A DNA stretch of 64,000 nt from Pseudosporangium ferrugineum. GTDB taxonomy: Bacteria; Actinomycetota; Actinomycetes; Mycobacteriales; Micromonosporaceae. The position numbers and the translations under genes are program-made. Where the stretch lies: NCBI RefSeq assembly GCF_003002065.1, contig NZ_PVZG01000013.1, positions 62,001-126,000 on the forward strand, given 5' to 3'. Below the pieces are notes generated by a model. That model was not told where the DNA came from. It saw only the letters and a list, made by a program, of their open reading frames with translations, and did no database searches. Below are positions 38,952-46,665 of this stretch, piece after piece; positions within the stretch are counted from its first letter, which is position 1, and every line of letters begins with the position of its first letter.

Positions 38952-39770
38952 GTGGCTGAGAAAGCCGGGGTATCGACGCCGGAGGAGTTGCTGGCGATCG
39001 CCGTACGGATCGCACGGGAGGCCGCGGGGACGGCCCGGCGCATGCGCGCCGAGGCGATCACCGACGTGCAGACGAAGAGCACCGACACCGATGTGGTGAC
39101 GGCGGCGGACAAGGCCGTGGAGCGTCAGGTCGTGGAGGCGCTGCGGCGCGAGCGGCCGGGCGACGGCGTGCTGGGTGAGGAGTACGGCGACAGCACCGCC
39201 GCCACCGGCGGGGTCCGCTGGATCCTCGACCCGATCGACGGCACGGTGAACTACCTCTACGGCCTGCCGCAGTACGCGGTGTCGCTGGCCGCCGAGGTGG
39301 ACGGCACCGTGGTGGCCGGGGTGGTCCGCAACGCCGCGACCGGCGACGAGTGGACGGCGACCCTGGGCGGCGGCGCGTGGCACGGCGACCGGCGGCTCGG
39401 CGGCTCGGCGCGCACGACGCTGGACCAGTCGCTGGTGGCGACCGGGTTCGGTTACGACCCGGCCCGGCGGGCGCACCAGGGTGCGGTGCTGGCCGGCCTG
39501 ATCACCCGGGTGCGCGACATCCGCCGCTTCGGCGCCGCCTCGCTGGACCTCTGCATGGCGGCGGAGGGCAGCGTGGACGCGTACTTCGAGAAGGGGCTCA
39601 ACGCCTGGGACCACGCGGCCGGCGGGCTGGTCGCCACCGAGGCGGGGCTGGTGGTGTCCGGACTCGACGGTCATCCGGCCGGCAAGGACATGCTCGTGGC
39701 CGCCCCGCCGGCCATCTTCCCGGCCCTGCACGACGCGCTCGTGGAGCTGGACGCGGCCGGCGGTCCCTGA
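38952..39770 (+). CDS. Inositol monophosphatase family protein (SuhB-like)
   Basis: Mg-dependent sugar/inositol phosphatase, 272 aa. Metal-binding motifs are complete: GEEYG, DPIDGTVNYLYG and WDHAAGGLVATEAG. In the same place mycobacteria have suhB (Rv2701c). Inositol phosphatases feed myo-inositol for phosphatidylinositol and mycothiol, but this family also dephosphorylates other sugars. GTG 38952 has a weak site (GGTGTGGGG). It is divergent from sigA and converges on cei with 23 bp between stops. Confidence 0.92.
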   Translation: MAEKAGVSTPEELLAIAVRIAREAAGTARRMRAEAITDVQTKSTDTDVVTAADKAVERQVVEALRRERPGDGVLGEEYGDSTAATGGVRWILDPIDGTVNYLYGLPQYAVSLAAEVDGTVVAGVVRNAATGDEWTATLGGGAWHGDRRLGGSARTTLDQSLVATGFGYDPARRAHQGAVLAGLITRVRDIRRFGAASLDLCMAAEGSVDAYFEKGLNAWDHAAGGLVATEAGLVVSGLDGHPAGKDMLVAAPPAIFPALHDALVELDAAGGP

Positions 39771-39793
39771 GCCCGGCGGCCGCCCCGCACCGG

Positions 39794-40333
39794 TCAGGAG
39801 TCCTTCTTGTCCGGTGCGGCGCACGCGCCCGGCGGGAGCTGCGGCTCGCCGAGCTCCACCAGCGACTGGTTGACCTCGGTGGTGGTGGCGAGCTGCTGGA
39901 ACCGGCTGCCGATGACGATGTCGACCACGGCGCCCTTGCGCTTGGGGTTGTACTGCACGTCGGCCTGGTTCAGGAAGTACGCCCGCAGCAGCCACGCCGA
40001 GCCGACCGCCTCGGGGCCGTACCGCATGACCGCGACGCCGTCGGTCTTCTTGTTGTTCTCCGCCGGAGGCTGGGTCTTGAACCGCCGGTTCTTGAACTCG
40101 TTCGTGACGTTGTCGGCGCGTCCCTGCTGGTCGGTGCCGTTGTAGACCTTGACGGTCACCTGCTCGGGGTCGTCCGGCAGCGTAATGTTCGCCAGGACCG
40201 AGCCGTCACCGCAGCCGCCGTCGGCCACCGCGCCCCGCTGGGTGTCGCGGACGAGGGCCACGACGACGAAGACCACGGCGGCGACGGCGAGAACGCCGAC
40301 CACGACGAGCGCTCGGACGCGCGCAAAGCTCAT
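39794..40333 (-). CDS. cei: Cell-envelope integrity protein Cei-like (LytR C-terminal domain)
   Basis: A 179-aa anchored protein. One N-terminal membrane helix (about 8-29) precedes an extracytoplasmic LytR_C domain (VTVKVYNGTDQQGRADNVTNEFKNRRF ... GAVVDIVIGSRF). Position and domain match mycobacterial Rv2700 (Cei), needed for envelope integrity. Two Cys (GGCGDG and PGACAAP) at either end of the domain could form a disulfide. ATG 40333. Its 3' end overlaps a hairpin arm CCGCACCGG/CCGGTGCGG (39785-39819) that may act as a terminator. Confidence 0.88.
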   Translation of the reverse strand: MSFARVRALVVVGVLAVAAVVFVVVALVRDTQRGAVADGGCGDGSVLANITLPDDPEQVTVKVYNGTDQQGRADNVTNEFKNRRFKTQPPAENNKKTDGVAVMRYGPEAVGSAWLLRAYFLNQADVQYNPKRKGAVVDIVIGSRFQQLATTTEVNQSLVELGEPQLPPGACAAPDKKDS

Positions 40334-40700
40334 GGGTGGAGAACTCCCCGGTCAGGTGGCAGAAGGGTCTGCCGGTGAGGTTAGCGTCTGGCAAGCGCGC
40401 GCGCGGAAAGAGGGAATGTTTCCGGCGCGGCGACGATGATCTACGCGCTGGGGCCCCTACCTTGATGTCGCCTCAGTCACATCGGGAACAATTGGCCGCC
40501 TGCGGACGTACAAGCGTCCCACGAGGGCGGTAAGGTGCCGCGTTTGCCGGGGCAGTTTCACGAGGGGGTGGGGGCGCCTCGGCGGATGGTCGTTCCCTGC
40601 TGTTCGGGCCGGGAGAAAAGTCCGTCACAACGGGAACCGAAACGTCGTCGCCGGCGTTACTTACGCCAAGTGACACATCGATACAGGAGAGTGAAAACCG
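40334..40700. other. Intergenic region between cei and the DUF4193 gene
   Basis: No gene supported; divergent promoters expected. An inverted repeat GGCGT-N5-ACGCC (40653-40667) lies 33 bp before the DUF4193 start codon, next to an AT-richer run (GTGACACATCGATACAGGAG), and could be a regulatory site for that gene. AGGAGAG (40685-40691) is its ribosome site. Confidence 0.45.
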
Positions 40701-40997
40701 ATGGCCACCGACTACGACGCTCCGCGTCGCGACGAGGTCGACCTCGGCGAGGACAGCCTCGAGGAACTCAAGGCCCGCCGCGCCGACTCGCAGTCGGGCG
40801 CAGTGGACGTCGACGAGGTCGAGGTGGCGGAGAGCTTCGAGCTCCCCGGTGCCGACCTGGCCGACGAGGAACTGACCGTCAAGGTTCTGCCGATGCAGAC
40901 CGACGAGTTCCGCTGCGCCCGCTGTTTCCTCGTGCATCACCGCAGCCAGCTGGCGGTCGAGCGCAACGGGGAACTGATCTGCCGCGAGTGCGCCTGA
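40701..40997 (+). CDS. DUF4193 zinc-ribbon protein
   Basis: A 98-aa protein of the DUF4193 family (Rv2699c-like), near-universal in actinobacteria. The acidic N-terminal half (DYDAPRRDEVDLGEDSLEELKARR) leads to a zinc ribbon with FRCARCFLVHH and ICRECA at the C-terminus. ATG 40701 follows AGGAGAG at a spacing of 9. Strong sequence conservation and a good ribosome site suggest high expression. Function unknown. Confidence 0.93.
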   Translation: MATDYDAPRRDEVDLGEDSLEELKARRADSQSGAVDVDEVEVAESFELPGADLADEELTVKVLPMQTDEFRCARCFLVHHRSQLAVERNGELICRECA

Positions 40998-41162
40998 CCG
41001 CGTCCTCGCCGCAGGAACCACCCGGTCGTCGTCGACGGCCGGGCGCCGCGTGACCCTCCGGGACCCGTCCCGGGGACGTGCGCGGCGTGTGACCCGTGTG
41101 CCCGCCTGATTCACTGGATACAGGGGTCTTCGACGGCAGACGTAACGGGGAGGTCGACCACC

Positions 41163-41987
41163 ATGAGCCGCCCAGACGAGAACTCGGCACCGACCGCAGA
41201 GCCGGGGCGTGAGCTCATGAAGGTCGACCCGGCGGGAACGCCGGAGCAGGTCACGGAGGACGCCGAGATCGGTGCCACCGTGGCCGCGCTGACCGCCGAC
41301 GACTTGGCGCCGGAGAAGCGCCGGCACCTGCTCGGCCGCCTGGTGGGCGACGTGCGCCGGCGGGGGCTGGGCCAGCTGTTCCGGCCCCGGGCGGCGATGC
41401 GCTGGATGGCCGATGTGGTCGCCGACGTCGCTCCGCACGTACCGGTCCGTGACCTGGCGACGCTGCGGCGCCACCACGACGGCCTCGACGGCGACGAGCT
41501 CGCCGAGCGTCTCATCCGCAACGCCGCCCGGGCTACCGCCGGGGTGGGTGCGGCCGGTGGCGGCGTGGCCTCGGTCGAGTGGGCCGTCACGCCCACGCTG
41601 CTCTCGGCGCCGGTGCTGCTCGCCGCCGAGACGGTGGCGGTGGTCGCGGTCGAGCTGAAGCTGATCGGCGAGCTGCACGAGGTGTACGGCGTCCCGGTCG
41701 CCGGCACCGCCGGGCAGAAGGCGGTGGCGCTGGTACAGGCCTGGTCCGGCCAGCGCGGGGTCAACCCGTTGGTGCCGGGCGTCGGCGTGGCGACGGTGCT
41801 GGGCACGGCGGCCCGCAAGGAGTTGCAGGGCACCCTGCTGCGCCGCTTCGGGCGCAACCTGACCACGATGGGACCGCTGCTGACCGGCGCGGCCGTGGCC
41901 AGCTACCTGAACCGCCGGGCGACCCGCTCCCTCGGCGACAAGCTCGTCAAGGACCTGCGCAAGAAGCGCCCGATCAACCCCGCTTAG
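41163..41987 (+). CDS. EcsC-like membrane-associated protein
   Basis: A 274-aa protein of uncertain family. The hydrophobic middle (GGGVASVEWAVTPTLLSAPVLLAAETVAVVAVELKLI) and the segment IGELHEVYGV resemble EcsC-like proteins of actinobacteria. The N-terminal 100 residues are charged, and the C-terminus is basic (RSLGDKLVKDLRKKRPI). ATG 41163 follows GGGGAGG. It is an insertion relative to the mycobacterial order, between the DUF4193 and DUF3093 genes, and overlaps the end of the convergent DUF3093 gene by 14 bases. Confidence 0.7.
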   Translation: MSRPDENSAPTAEPGRELMKVDPAGTPEQVTEDAEIGATVAALTADDLAPEKRRHLLGRLVGDVRRRGLGQLFRPRAAMRWMADVVADVAPHVPVRDLATLRRHHDGLDGDELAERLIRNAARATAGVGAAGGGVASVEWAVTPTLLSAPVLLAAETVAVVAVELKLIGELHEVYGVPVAGTAGQKAVALVQAWSGQRGVNPLVPGVGVATVLGTAARKELQGTLLRRFGRNLTTMGPLLTGAAVASYLNRRATRSLGDKLVKDLRKKRPINPA

Positions 41988-42456
41988 CCGCCAGCAGGGC
42001 GGTGGCCAGCTCGACCGGGTGCCGGGTGCTGATCACCCAGAAGGGTGTCGGGTCGGCCGGGTCGTCGAGCACCACCTGGACCGCGCCCTTGATCCAGGGT
42101 CGCTGCACCACGAACGCCAGCGGATGCGATCCGACGCCGAGCGCCTCGCGCTTGCCGTCCGCGTCCAGCGCCAGCACGTCCCCGATCGCCCACAGCGGCA
42201 GCCGGGCGTCGTCGACCTGGAACTCCGTCGCCGTGACCGCCACCCGGAGCCGTCCCAGCCGCCACGGCAGCAGCGCCGACAGCGGGAGCAGGACGGCGAA
42301 CGGCACCCATGCGCGCAGGCCGTCGCTGCCCATCCAGATCTCGGCCGCGAGCAGGGCGGCGACGCCCGCCGCGGCCGGCCACATCCACCAGGGCGCGCGC
42401 AGGCGTTCGGCGTACGCGGTGGGTCCGGCCGTGCGTGCGGAGGCCTCGGATGTCAC
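41974..42456 (-). CDS. DUF3093 membrane protein
   Basis: A 160-aa protein (Rv2698-like). GTG 42456 opens TSEASARTAGPTAYAERLRAPWWMW, followed by two membrane helices at about 25-43 and 48-66, then a PH-like beta domain (VAVTATEFQVDDARLPLWAIGDV ... FWVISTRHPVELATALLAA). A much longer open frame runs upstream antisense to dut and is not real. No ribosome site, so probably a leaderless mRNA. Divergent from dut across 93 bp, as in mycobacteria. Confidence 0.88.
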   Translation of the reverse strand: MTSEASARTAGPTAYAERLRAPWWMWPAAAGVAALLAAEIWMGSDGLRAWVPFAVLLPLSALLPWRLGRLRVAVTATEFQVDDARLPLWAIGDVLALDADGKREALGVGSHPLAFVVQRPWIKGAVQVVLDDPADPTPFWVISTRHPVELATALLAAKRG

Positions 42457-42549
42457 GCTGGTGAGGGTACGGCGCGCCTCCGTCCCCGGCCACGGCAGGA
42501 TGGCAGGGTGGGTGCCGCCACGAACCGCTCGACGTGAGGACTTCCGCCC

Positions 42550-43053
42550 GTGGACATCCAGGTCCGTCTCCTCGACCCCGGCCTGCCGCTGCCGGCGTAC
42601 GCGCACCCCGGCGACGCCGGCGCCGACCTGTACGCGGCCGAGACCGTGGAGCTGCCCCCGGGCGCGTGGAAGTGCGTGCCGACCGGGGTCGCGATCGCCC
42701 TCCCGGACGGCTACGTGGGCCTGGTGCATCCCCGCTCGGGGCTGGCCGCTCGCCTGGGCGTGACGGTGCTGAACGCGCCCGGTACGGTCGACGCCGGTTA
42801 CCGCGGCGAGATCCTCGTCAATCTGATCAACCACGACCGGGAACACAGCGTCAAGATCTCCCGGGGGGACCGCATCGCCCAGCTGGTCGTCCAGCGGGTC
42901 GAGCGGGCCGTGTTCCACGTCGTCGAGGAGCTCGGCGACAGCGCGCGCGGTGCCGGCGGCCACGGTTCCACCGGCGGTCACGGCGCCCTGCCGCAGCAAG
43001 GTGCCGGGCCGGGCACCCCGCCGGTGGAGGCGCCGGCGCAACAGCAGTTCTAG
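42550..43053 (+). CDS. dut: dUTP pyrophosphatase
   Basis: Trimeric dUTPase that hydrolyses dUTP to dUMP, protecting DNA from uracil and feeding thymidylate synthesis. The 167 aa contain all five motifs: AHPGDAGADLYA, PRSGLAARLGVTVLN, GTVDAGYRGEILVNLINH, GDRIAQLVVQRV, and a C-terminal arm that here is Gly/His-rich (GAGGHGSTGGHGAL) with motif V degenerate to GSTGGHG. GTG 42550. The DUF3710 gene follows after 20 bp in an operon. Confidence 0.96.
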   Translation: MDIQVRLLDPGLPLPAYAHPGDAGADLYAAETVELPPGAWKCVPTGVAIALPDGYVGLVHPRSGLAARLGVTVLNAPGTVDAGYRGEILVNLINHDREHSVKISRGDRIAQLVVQRVERAVFHVVEELGDSARGAGGHGSTGGHGALPQQGAGPGTPPVEAPAQQQF

Positions 43054-43073
43054 ATCGGGAAGGTGGCAAGCAG

Positions 43074-43799
43074 ATGTTCTCCCGCAAGCGCGGAGGCCCG
43101 CGGCACGTACGCCCGGACGACGCGCCGCAGTCGGCGGCACTCGCCCAGAGCATGGGTGATCTCCCGCCGGCGCCCGACTTCGGCCCCTGGGACAGCGCGC
43201 AGGCGCCCGGCGGGATCCAGCGCCTCGACCTCGGCAGCCTGCTGATCCCCGCGGTCGAGGGGGTCGAGGTGCGGGTGCAGGCCAACCCGGACGGCGGCGT
43301 CGAGCAGATCGTCCTGGTGCACGGCAACAGCGCCCTCCAGCTGGGCGTCTTCGCGGCGCCGCGGAGCGAGGGCATCTGGGACGAGGTGCGCGAGGAGATC
43401 GCCACCGCGATGAAGTCCGACGGTGCCGCCCCGCGCGAGGTGGACGGGCCGTACGGCATCGAGCTGACCGCGCGGGTGAACACGCCCGACGGCCCGGCCG
43501 ACGTCCGCTTCGTCGGCGTGGACGGCCCGCGCTGGATGGTCCGCGCCCTCTATCAGGGCCTGGCCGCCGCGGACCCGTCCCAGGAGGGCGTGCTCGGCGA
43601 CTGCCTGCGCGGCCTGGTCGTGGTCCGGGACAACGAGGCCCGGCCGGTGCGCGAGGCGCTGCCGCTGCGGCTGCCCCGGGAGATGGCCCAGGCGGCCGAG
43701 GAGCACGCGCACGACCACCATCACCACGAGGATCCGACGCCGCCGGACGTGGCGCCGAACCAGCAGGCGCCGGGCGTCAACGGGCGTCACGCGCGCTGA
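43074..43799 (+). CDS. DUF3710 protein
   Basis: A 241-aa protein of the DUF3710 family (Rv2696c-like), conserved beside dut in actinobacteria. ATG 43074 follows GGGAAGGTGG. After a basic start (MFSRKRGGPRHVRPDD) the core is GPWDSAQAPGGIQRLDLGSLLIPAVEGVEV, FAAPRSEGIWDEVREEIA and RWMVRALYQGLAA. The C-terminus has a His-rich run (HAHDHHHHED) that could bind metal. Cytoplasmic, function unknown. The terminator at 43821 closes the dut transcript. Confidence 0.92.
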   Translation: MFSRKRGGPRHVRPDDAPQSAALAQSMGDLPPAPDFGPWDSAQAPGGIQRLDLGSLLIPAVEGVEVRVQANPDGGVEQIVLVHGNSALQLGVFAAPRSEGIWDEVREEIATAMKSDGAAPREVDGPYGIELTARVNTPDGPADVRFVGVDGPRWMVRALYQGLAAADPSQEGVLGDCLRGLVVVRDNEARPVREALPLRLPREMAQAAEEHAHDHHHHEDPTPPDVAPNQQAPGVNGRHAR

Positions 43800-43820
43800 G
43801 CCCGGGCGGTTGATCGAATT

Positions 43821-43850
43821 CGCCCCCGGTGACGTGGGTCACCGGGGGCG
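43821..43850 (+). terminator. Terminator after dut-DUF3710
   Basis: A perfect 13-bp stem (CGCCCCCGGTGAC / GTCACCGGGGGCG) with loop GTGG lies 21 bp after the DUF3710 stop. No T-run follows. Confidence 0.8.
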
Positions 43851-43951
43851 CTTCCGGCGTACCGTGGTCGGAGGGCCTGCTCCCACACTGAGGCCTCCAC
43901 CGGTATCCCTTCCGGTGGTTCCGTGGCTTGCCGACAGAGGTGGCAGAGGTC

Positions 43952-44332
43952 ATGACGACCGATGAGCGCACCACCGGACTGCGCCGGTTCTTCGAGCGGC
44001 TGACCGCCTCCGAGGAGGAGCTCGACGCGCAGGAGTTGCAGCGCGACAGCGCCAAGTGCGGCGCCGTGCCGGCCGGGACGTGCCAGCGCGGCCAGGTCGT
44101 CTCCGTGTCGGGCCGGCTGCGCACGGTGGCGTACACTCCCCGGACCAACCTGCCGACGCTGGAGGCCGACCTCTACGACGGCAGCGACGTGGTCACGCTC
44201 GTCTTCCTGGGCCGCCGCTCGATCGTCGGCATCGAACCGGGACGCCAGCTCACCGCGCGCGGCCGGATCGCGATCCGGGACGACCGCAAGGTCATCTACA
44301 ACCCGTACTACGAGCTGGAGGCGCCCCGGTGA
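43952..44332 (+). CDS. OB-fold nucleic-acid-binding protein
   Basis: A 126-aa protein with an OB-fold (Rv2694c-like). ATG 43952 follows AGAGGTGGCAGAGGT. The N-terminal helix (TTGLRRFFERLTASEEELDAQEL) precedes strands RGQVVSVSGRLRTVAYTP, LEADLYDGSDVVTLVFLGRRSIVGIEPGRQLTARGRI and a closing YNPYYEL, similar to the anti-codon/RecG-type OB domain. Likely binds nucleic acid. It overlaps the DUF3159 start by 4 bases (GTGA), so the two are translationally coupled. Confidence 0.9.
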   Translation: MTTDERTTGLRRFFERLTASEEELDAQELQRDSAKCGAVPAGTCQRGQVVSVSGRLRTVAYTPRTNLPTLEADLYDGSDVVTLVFLGRRSIVGIEPGRQLTARGRIAIRDDRKVIYNPYYELEAPR

Positions 44333-45117
44333 CACCCGGCAACGAGCCCCGTCACGCCGCGCACGAAACGGTGGAGGAGCGGGTCGCCGAGGAGGTTGTC
44401 GAGGAACTCGACCTGCACCCGGTGAAGGAACCGGGCAGGGACGAGGACGAACCCTTTCCCTCGATGAGCGAGCAGATCTCCGAGCAGCTGGGCGGGGTGC
44501 GCGGGCTCATCGAGTCCAGCCTGCCGGTGCTCGTGTTCGTGGTGCTCAACGTCCTGCTCGGGGACGCCGTCCTGGACCTCGGGAAGAAGACCGCCCTCTA
44601 CTGGGCGATCGGCGGCAGCGTCGGCTCGGCACTGGCCATCGGCGCCTACCGGCTGAGCCGCAAGCAGCCGATCCGGCACGCGGTCAACGGCCTCTTCGGC
44701 ATCGCCGTCGGCGCCTTCCTGGCCTGGCGGACCGGCGACGCCAAGAATTTCTATCTGCCGGGCATCCTGCTCACCCTGGGACAGGTGGTCCTGCTGATCG
44801 CGTCGGTCGCGGTCCGCCGCCCGATCATCGGGTACGTGTGGGGCGTGCTGGCCAACGGCGGCAAGCACGACTGGTTCGACAACCCGAAGCTCTTCCGTAC
44901 GTTCCAATGGCTGACGTTGCTCTGGGCCGCCTCGCTCTTCGTCCGCGCGGGCGTGCAGGGCTGGCTCTACCTGGCCGACGAGGCCAACGCGATCGGCATC
45001 GTGCGGGTCCTGATCAGCTGGCCCATCTACGCGGCCACGTTCGCCTTCACGGCGTGGGCGGTGCACCGGGTGACCTCGGCCCAGGCCGCCGAGCAGGAAC
45101 CGGCCGAGGCCGCCTGA
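44329..45117 (+). CDS. DUF3159 membrane protein
   Basis: A 262-aa protein of the DUF3159 family (Rv2693c-like). A charged cytoplasmic N-terminus of about 60 residues (HETVEERVAEEVVEELDLHPVKEPG) precedes six likely membrane helices, beginning with LIESSLPVLVFVVLNVLLG and ending with IYAATFAFTAWAVH. GTG 44329 overlaps the stop of the OB-fold gene. It is next to the potassium genes and might act with them, but no function is known. It converges on trkA. Confidence 0.9.
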   Translation: MTPGNEPRHAAHETVEERVAEEVVEELDLHPVKEPGRDEDEPFPSMSEQISEQLGGVRGLIESSLPVLVFVVLNVLLGDAVLDLGKKTALYWAIGGSVGSALAIGAYRLSRKQPIRHAVNGLFGIAVGAFLAWRTGDAKNFYLPGILLTLGQVVLLIASVAVRRPIIGYVWGVLANGGKHDWFDNPKLFRTFQWLTLLWAASLFVRAGVQGWLYLADEANAIGIVRVLISWPIYAATFAFTAWAVHRVTSAQAAEQEPAEAA

Positions 45118-45213
45118 GGCCTGAGCCGGGCCGGCCGTCCGAGCCAGGCTTGGGCGGGGGCGTTCCCCGGACGGGGCGGGGCCGGACCCGCCGGACGGGC
45201 GGGGTCGGTGGGG

Positions 45214-45888
45214 TCAGCCGAGGTCGCCGGTCTTGCCGAGGACGACGGCGCGGACCGCGTCCTCGACCTCGGAGGTGCAGACGAAGATCAGTTCGTCGCC
45301 GGCCTCGAGCGGGTCGTCCGGGGTGGGCACCAGCACGCGCTTGCCGCGGAGCACGGCGACCAGCGCCGAGTCCCGGGGCATCGGCACCGAGCGGACCGGC
45401 TCGCCGACGTACGGGGCGTTCGCCGGCAGCGTGATCTCCACCAGGTTGGCCTCGCCCTGCCGGAACGTCATGATCCGGACCAGGTCGCCGACGGTGACCG
45501 CCTCCTCGACCAGGGCCGCCATCAGGCGCGGCTTGCTCACCGCGACGTCGACGCCCCACTGCTCGGTGAACAGCCACTCGTTCTCGGCCCGGTTGACCCG
45601 GGCGACCACCCGGTTGACCGCGAACTCCGTCTTGGCCAGCAGCGAGACCACCAGGTTCGCCTTGTCGTCGCCGGTGGCCGCGATGACCACGTCGCAGCCG
45701 GCCACGTCGGCCTCCTCGAGGCTGCTCACCTCGCAGGCGTCCGCCAGCACCCAGTCGGCCTCCGGCACCCGTTCGGGGCGCAGCTGGCGGGGCTGGCGCT
45801 CGATCAGCATGACGTGGTGGCCGTTGCCGATGAGCTCCTGGGCGATGGACCGGCCCACGTTGCCGGCGCCCGCGATGGCGATCCTCAC
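45214..45888 (-). CDS. trkA: TrkA-type RCK potassium-uptake regulator (second copy)
   Basis: A 224-aa cytoplasmic protein with an N-terminal Rossmann RCK_N domain (IAIAGAGNVGRSIAQELIGNGHHVMLIER, then CDVVIAATGDDKANLVVSLLAK) that binds NAD(H) or ATP, and an RCK_C domain from about 140 (VEITLPANAPYVGEPVRSVPMP). GTG 45888 overlaps the upstream trkA stop by 4 bases. Equivalent to mycobacterial CeoC. Such proteins gate K+ transporters; the partner is probably the KimA-like permease, or a Trk channel elsewhere. Confidence 0.92.
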   Translation of the reverse strand: MRIAIAGAGNVGRSIAQELIGNGHHVMLIERQPRQLRPERVPEADWVLADACEVSSLEEADVAGCDVVIAATGDDKANLVVSLLAKTEFAVNRVVARVNRAENEWLFTEQWGVDVAVSKPRLMAALVEEAVTVGDLVRIMTFRQGEANLVEITLPANAPYVGEPVRSVPMPRDSALVAVLRGKRVLVPTPDDPLEAGDELIFVCTSEVEDAVRAVVLGKTGDLG

Positions 45889-46553
45889 CGGTGACCCCCC
45901 ACCTCGGTGGTCGCGGCGGCCGCGAGCACCTGATCGACGATGTCGTCGGTGACCAGCACGAAGACCTGGTCGCCGTCCTGCAGCACGGTGGACGGCGTGG
46001 CCAGCGAGCCGATGCCGAAGCGCATCAGGTACGCCACCCGGGCGCCGGTGGCCTCCTCCAGCGCCTTCACCGTGTGGCCCACCCACTCGCGGTGCAGCGG
46101 GGCCTCGACGATCGAGATGGCGCTGGTCGGGTCGCGGAACACCTCGACCGTGCCCTCGGGGACCAGGTGCCGGACCATGCGGTCGGCGGCCCAGCGGATC
46201 GTGGCCACGGTCGGGATGCCGAGGCGCTCGTAGACCAGCGCGCGGCGGGCGTCGTAGATGCGGGCGACCACGCGGGACACGCCGTACGTCTCGCGGGCCA
46301 GGCGCGCGGAGATGATGTTCGAGTTGTCGCCGCTCGACACCGCGGCGAAGGCGTCGGCGCGCTCGATGCCGGCCTGCCGGAGCACGTCGCGGTCGAAGCC
46401 GATGCCGGTGACGGTGAGGCCGCTGAACTCGGCGCCGAGCCGGCGGAAGGCGTCGGAATTCTGGTCGATGATCGCGACCGAGTGGCCGCGGGCGTCGAGC
46501 TTGTGGGCCAGCGTCGAGCCGAGCCGGCCGCAGCCCATGATCACCACGTGCAA
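45885..46553 (-). CDS. trkA: TrkA-type RCK potassium-uptake regulator (first copy)
   Basis: A 222-aa RCK protein equivalent to mycobacterial CeoB. TTG 46553 is preferred: it follows GGAAGG and starts right at the Rossmann strand HVVIMGCGRLGSTLAHKLDARGHSVAIID. An ATG at 46598 would overlap the divergent promoter. RCK_N runs to about 135 (AAVSSGDNSNIISARLARE), RCK_C from about 145 (AISIVEAPLHREWVGHTVKALEEATG). Its stop overlaps the start of the second trkA. Two different RCK subunits in one operon may form a heteromeric ring. Confidence 0.9.
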   Translation of the reverse strand: MHVVIMGCGRLGSTLAHKLDARGHSVAIIDQNSDAFRRLGAEFSGLTVTGIGFDRDVLRQAGIERADAFAAVSSGDNSNIISARLARETYGVSRVVARIYDARRALVYERLGIPTVATIRWAADRMVRHLVPEGTVEVFRDPTSAISIVEAPLHREWVGHTVKALEEATGARVAYLMRFGIGSLATPSTVLQDGDQVFVLVTDDIVDQVLAAAATTEVGGHR

Positions 46554-46665
46554 CGTCGTCTGCCTTCCCGCGGGTTGCCTATGGGCAGAGCGTGCCATGT
46601 CCGTGCGACGGACGCTGGCCGGGGCGGCCGACGGCGTGGCGCCTGCCGCCGTACTCTTGGCGCTT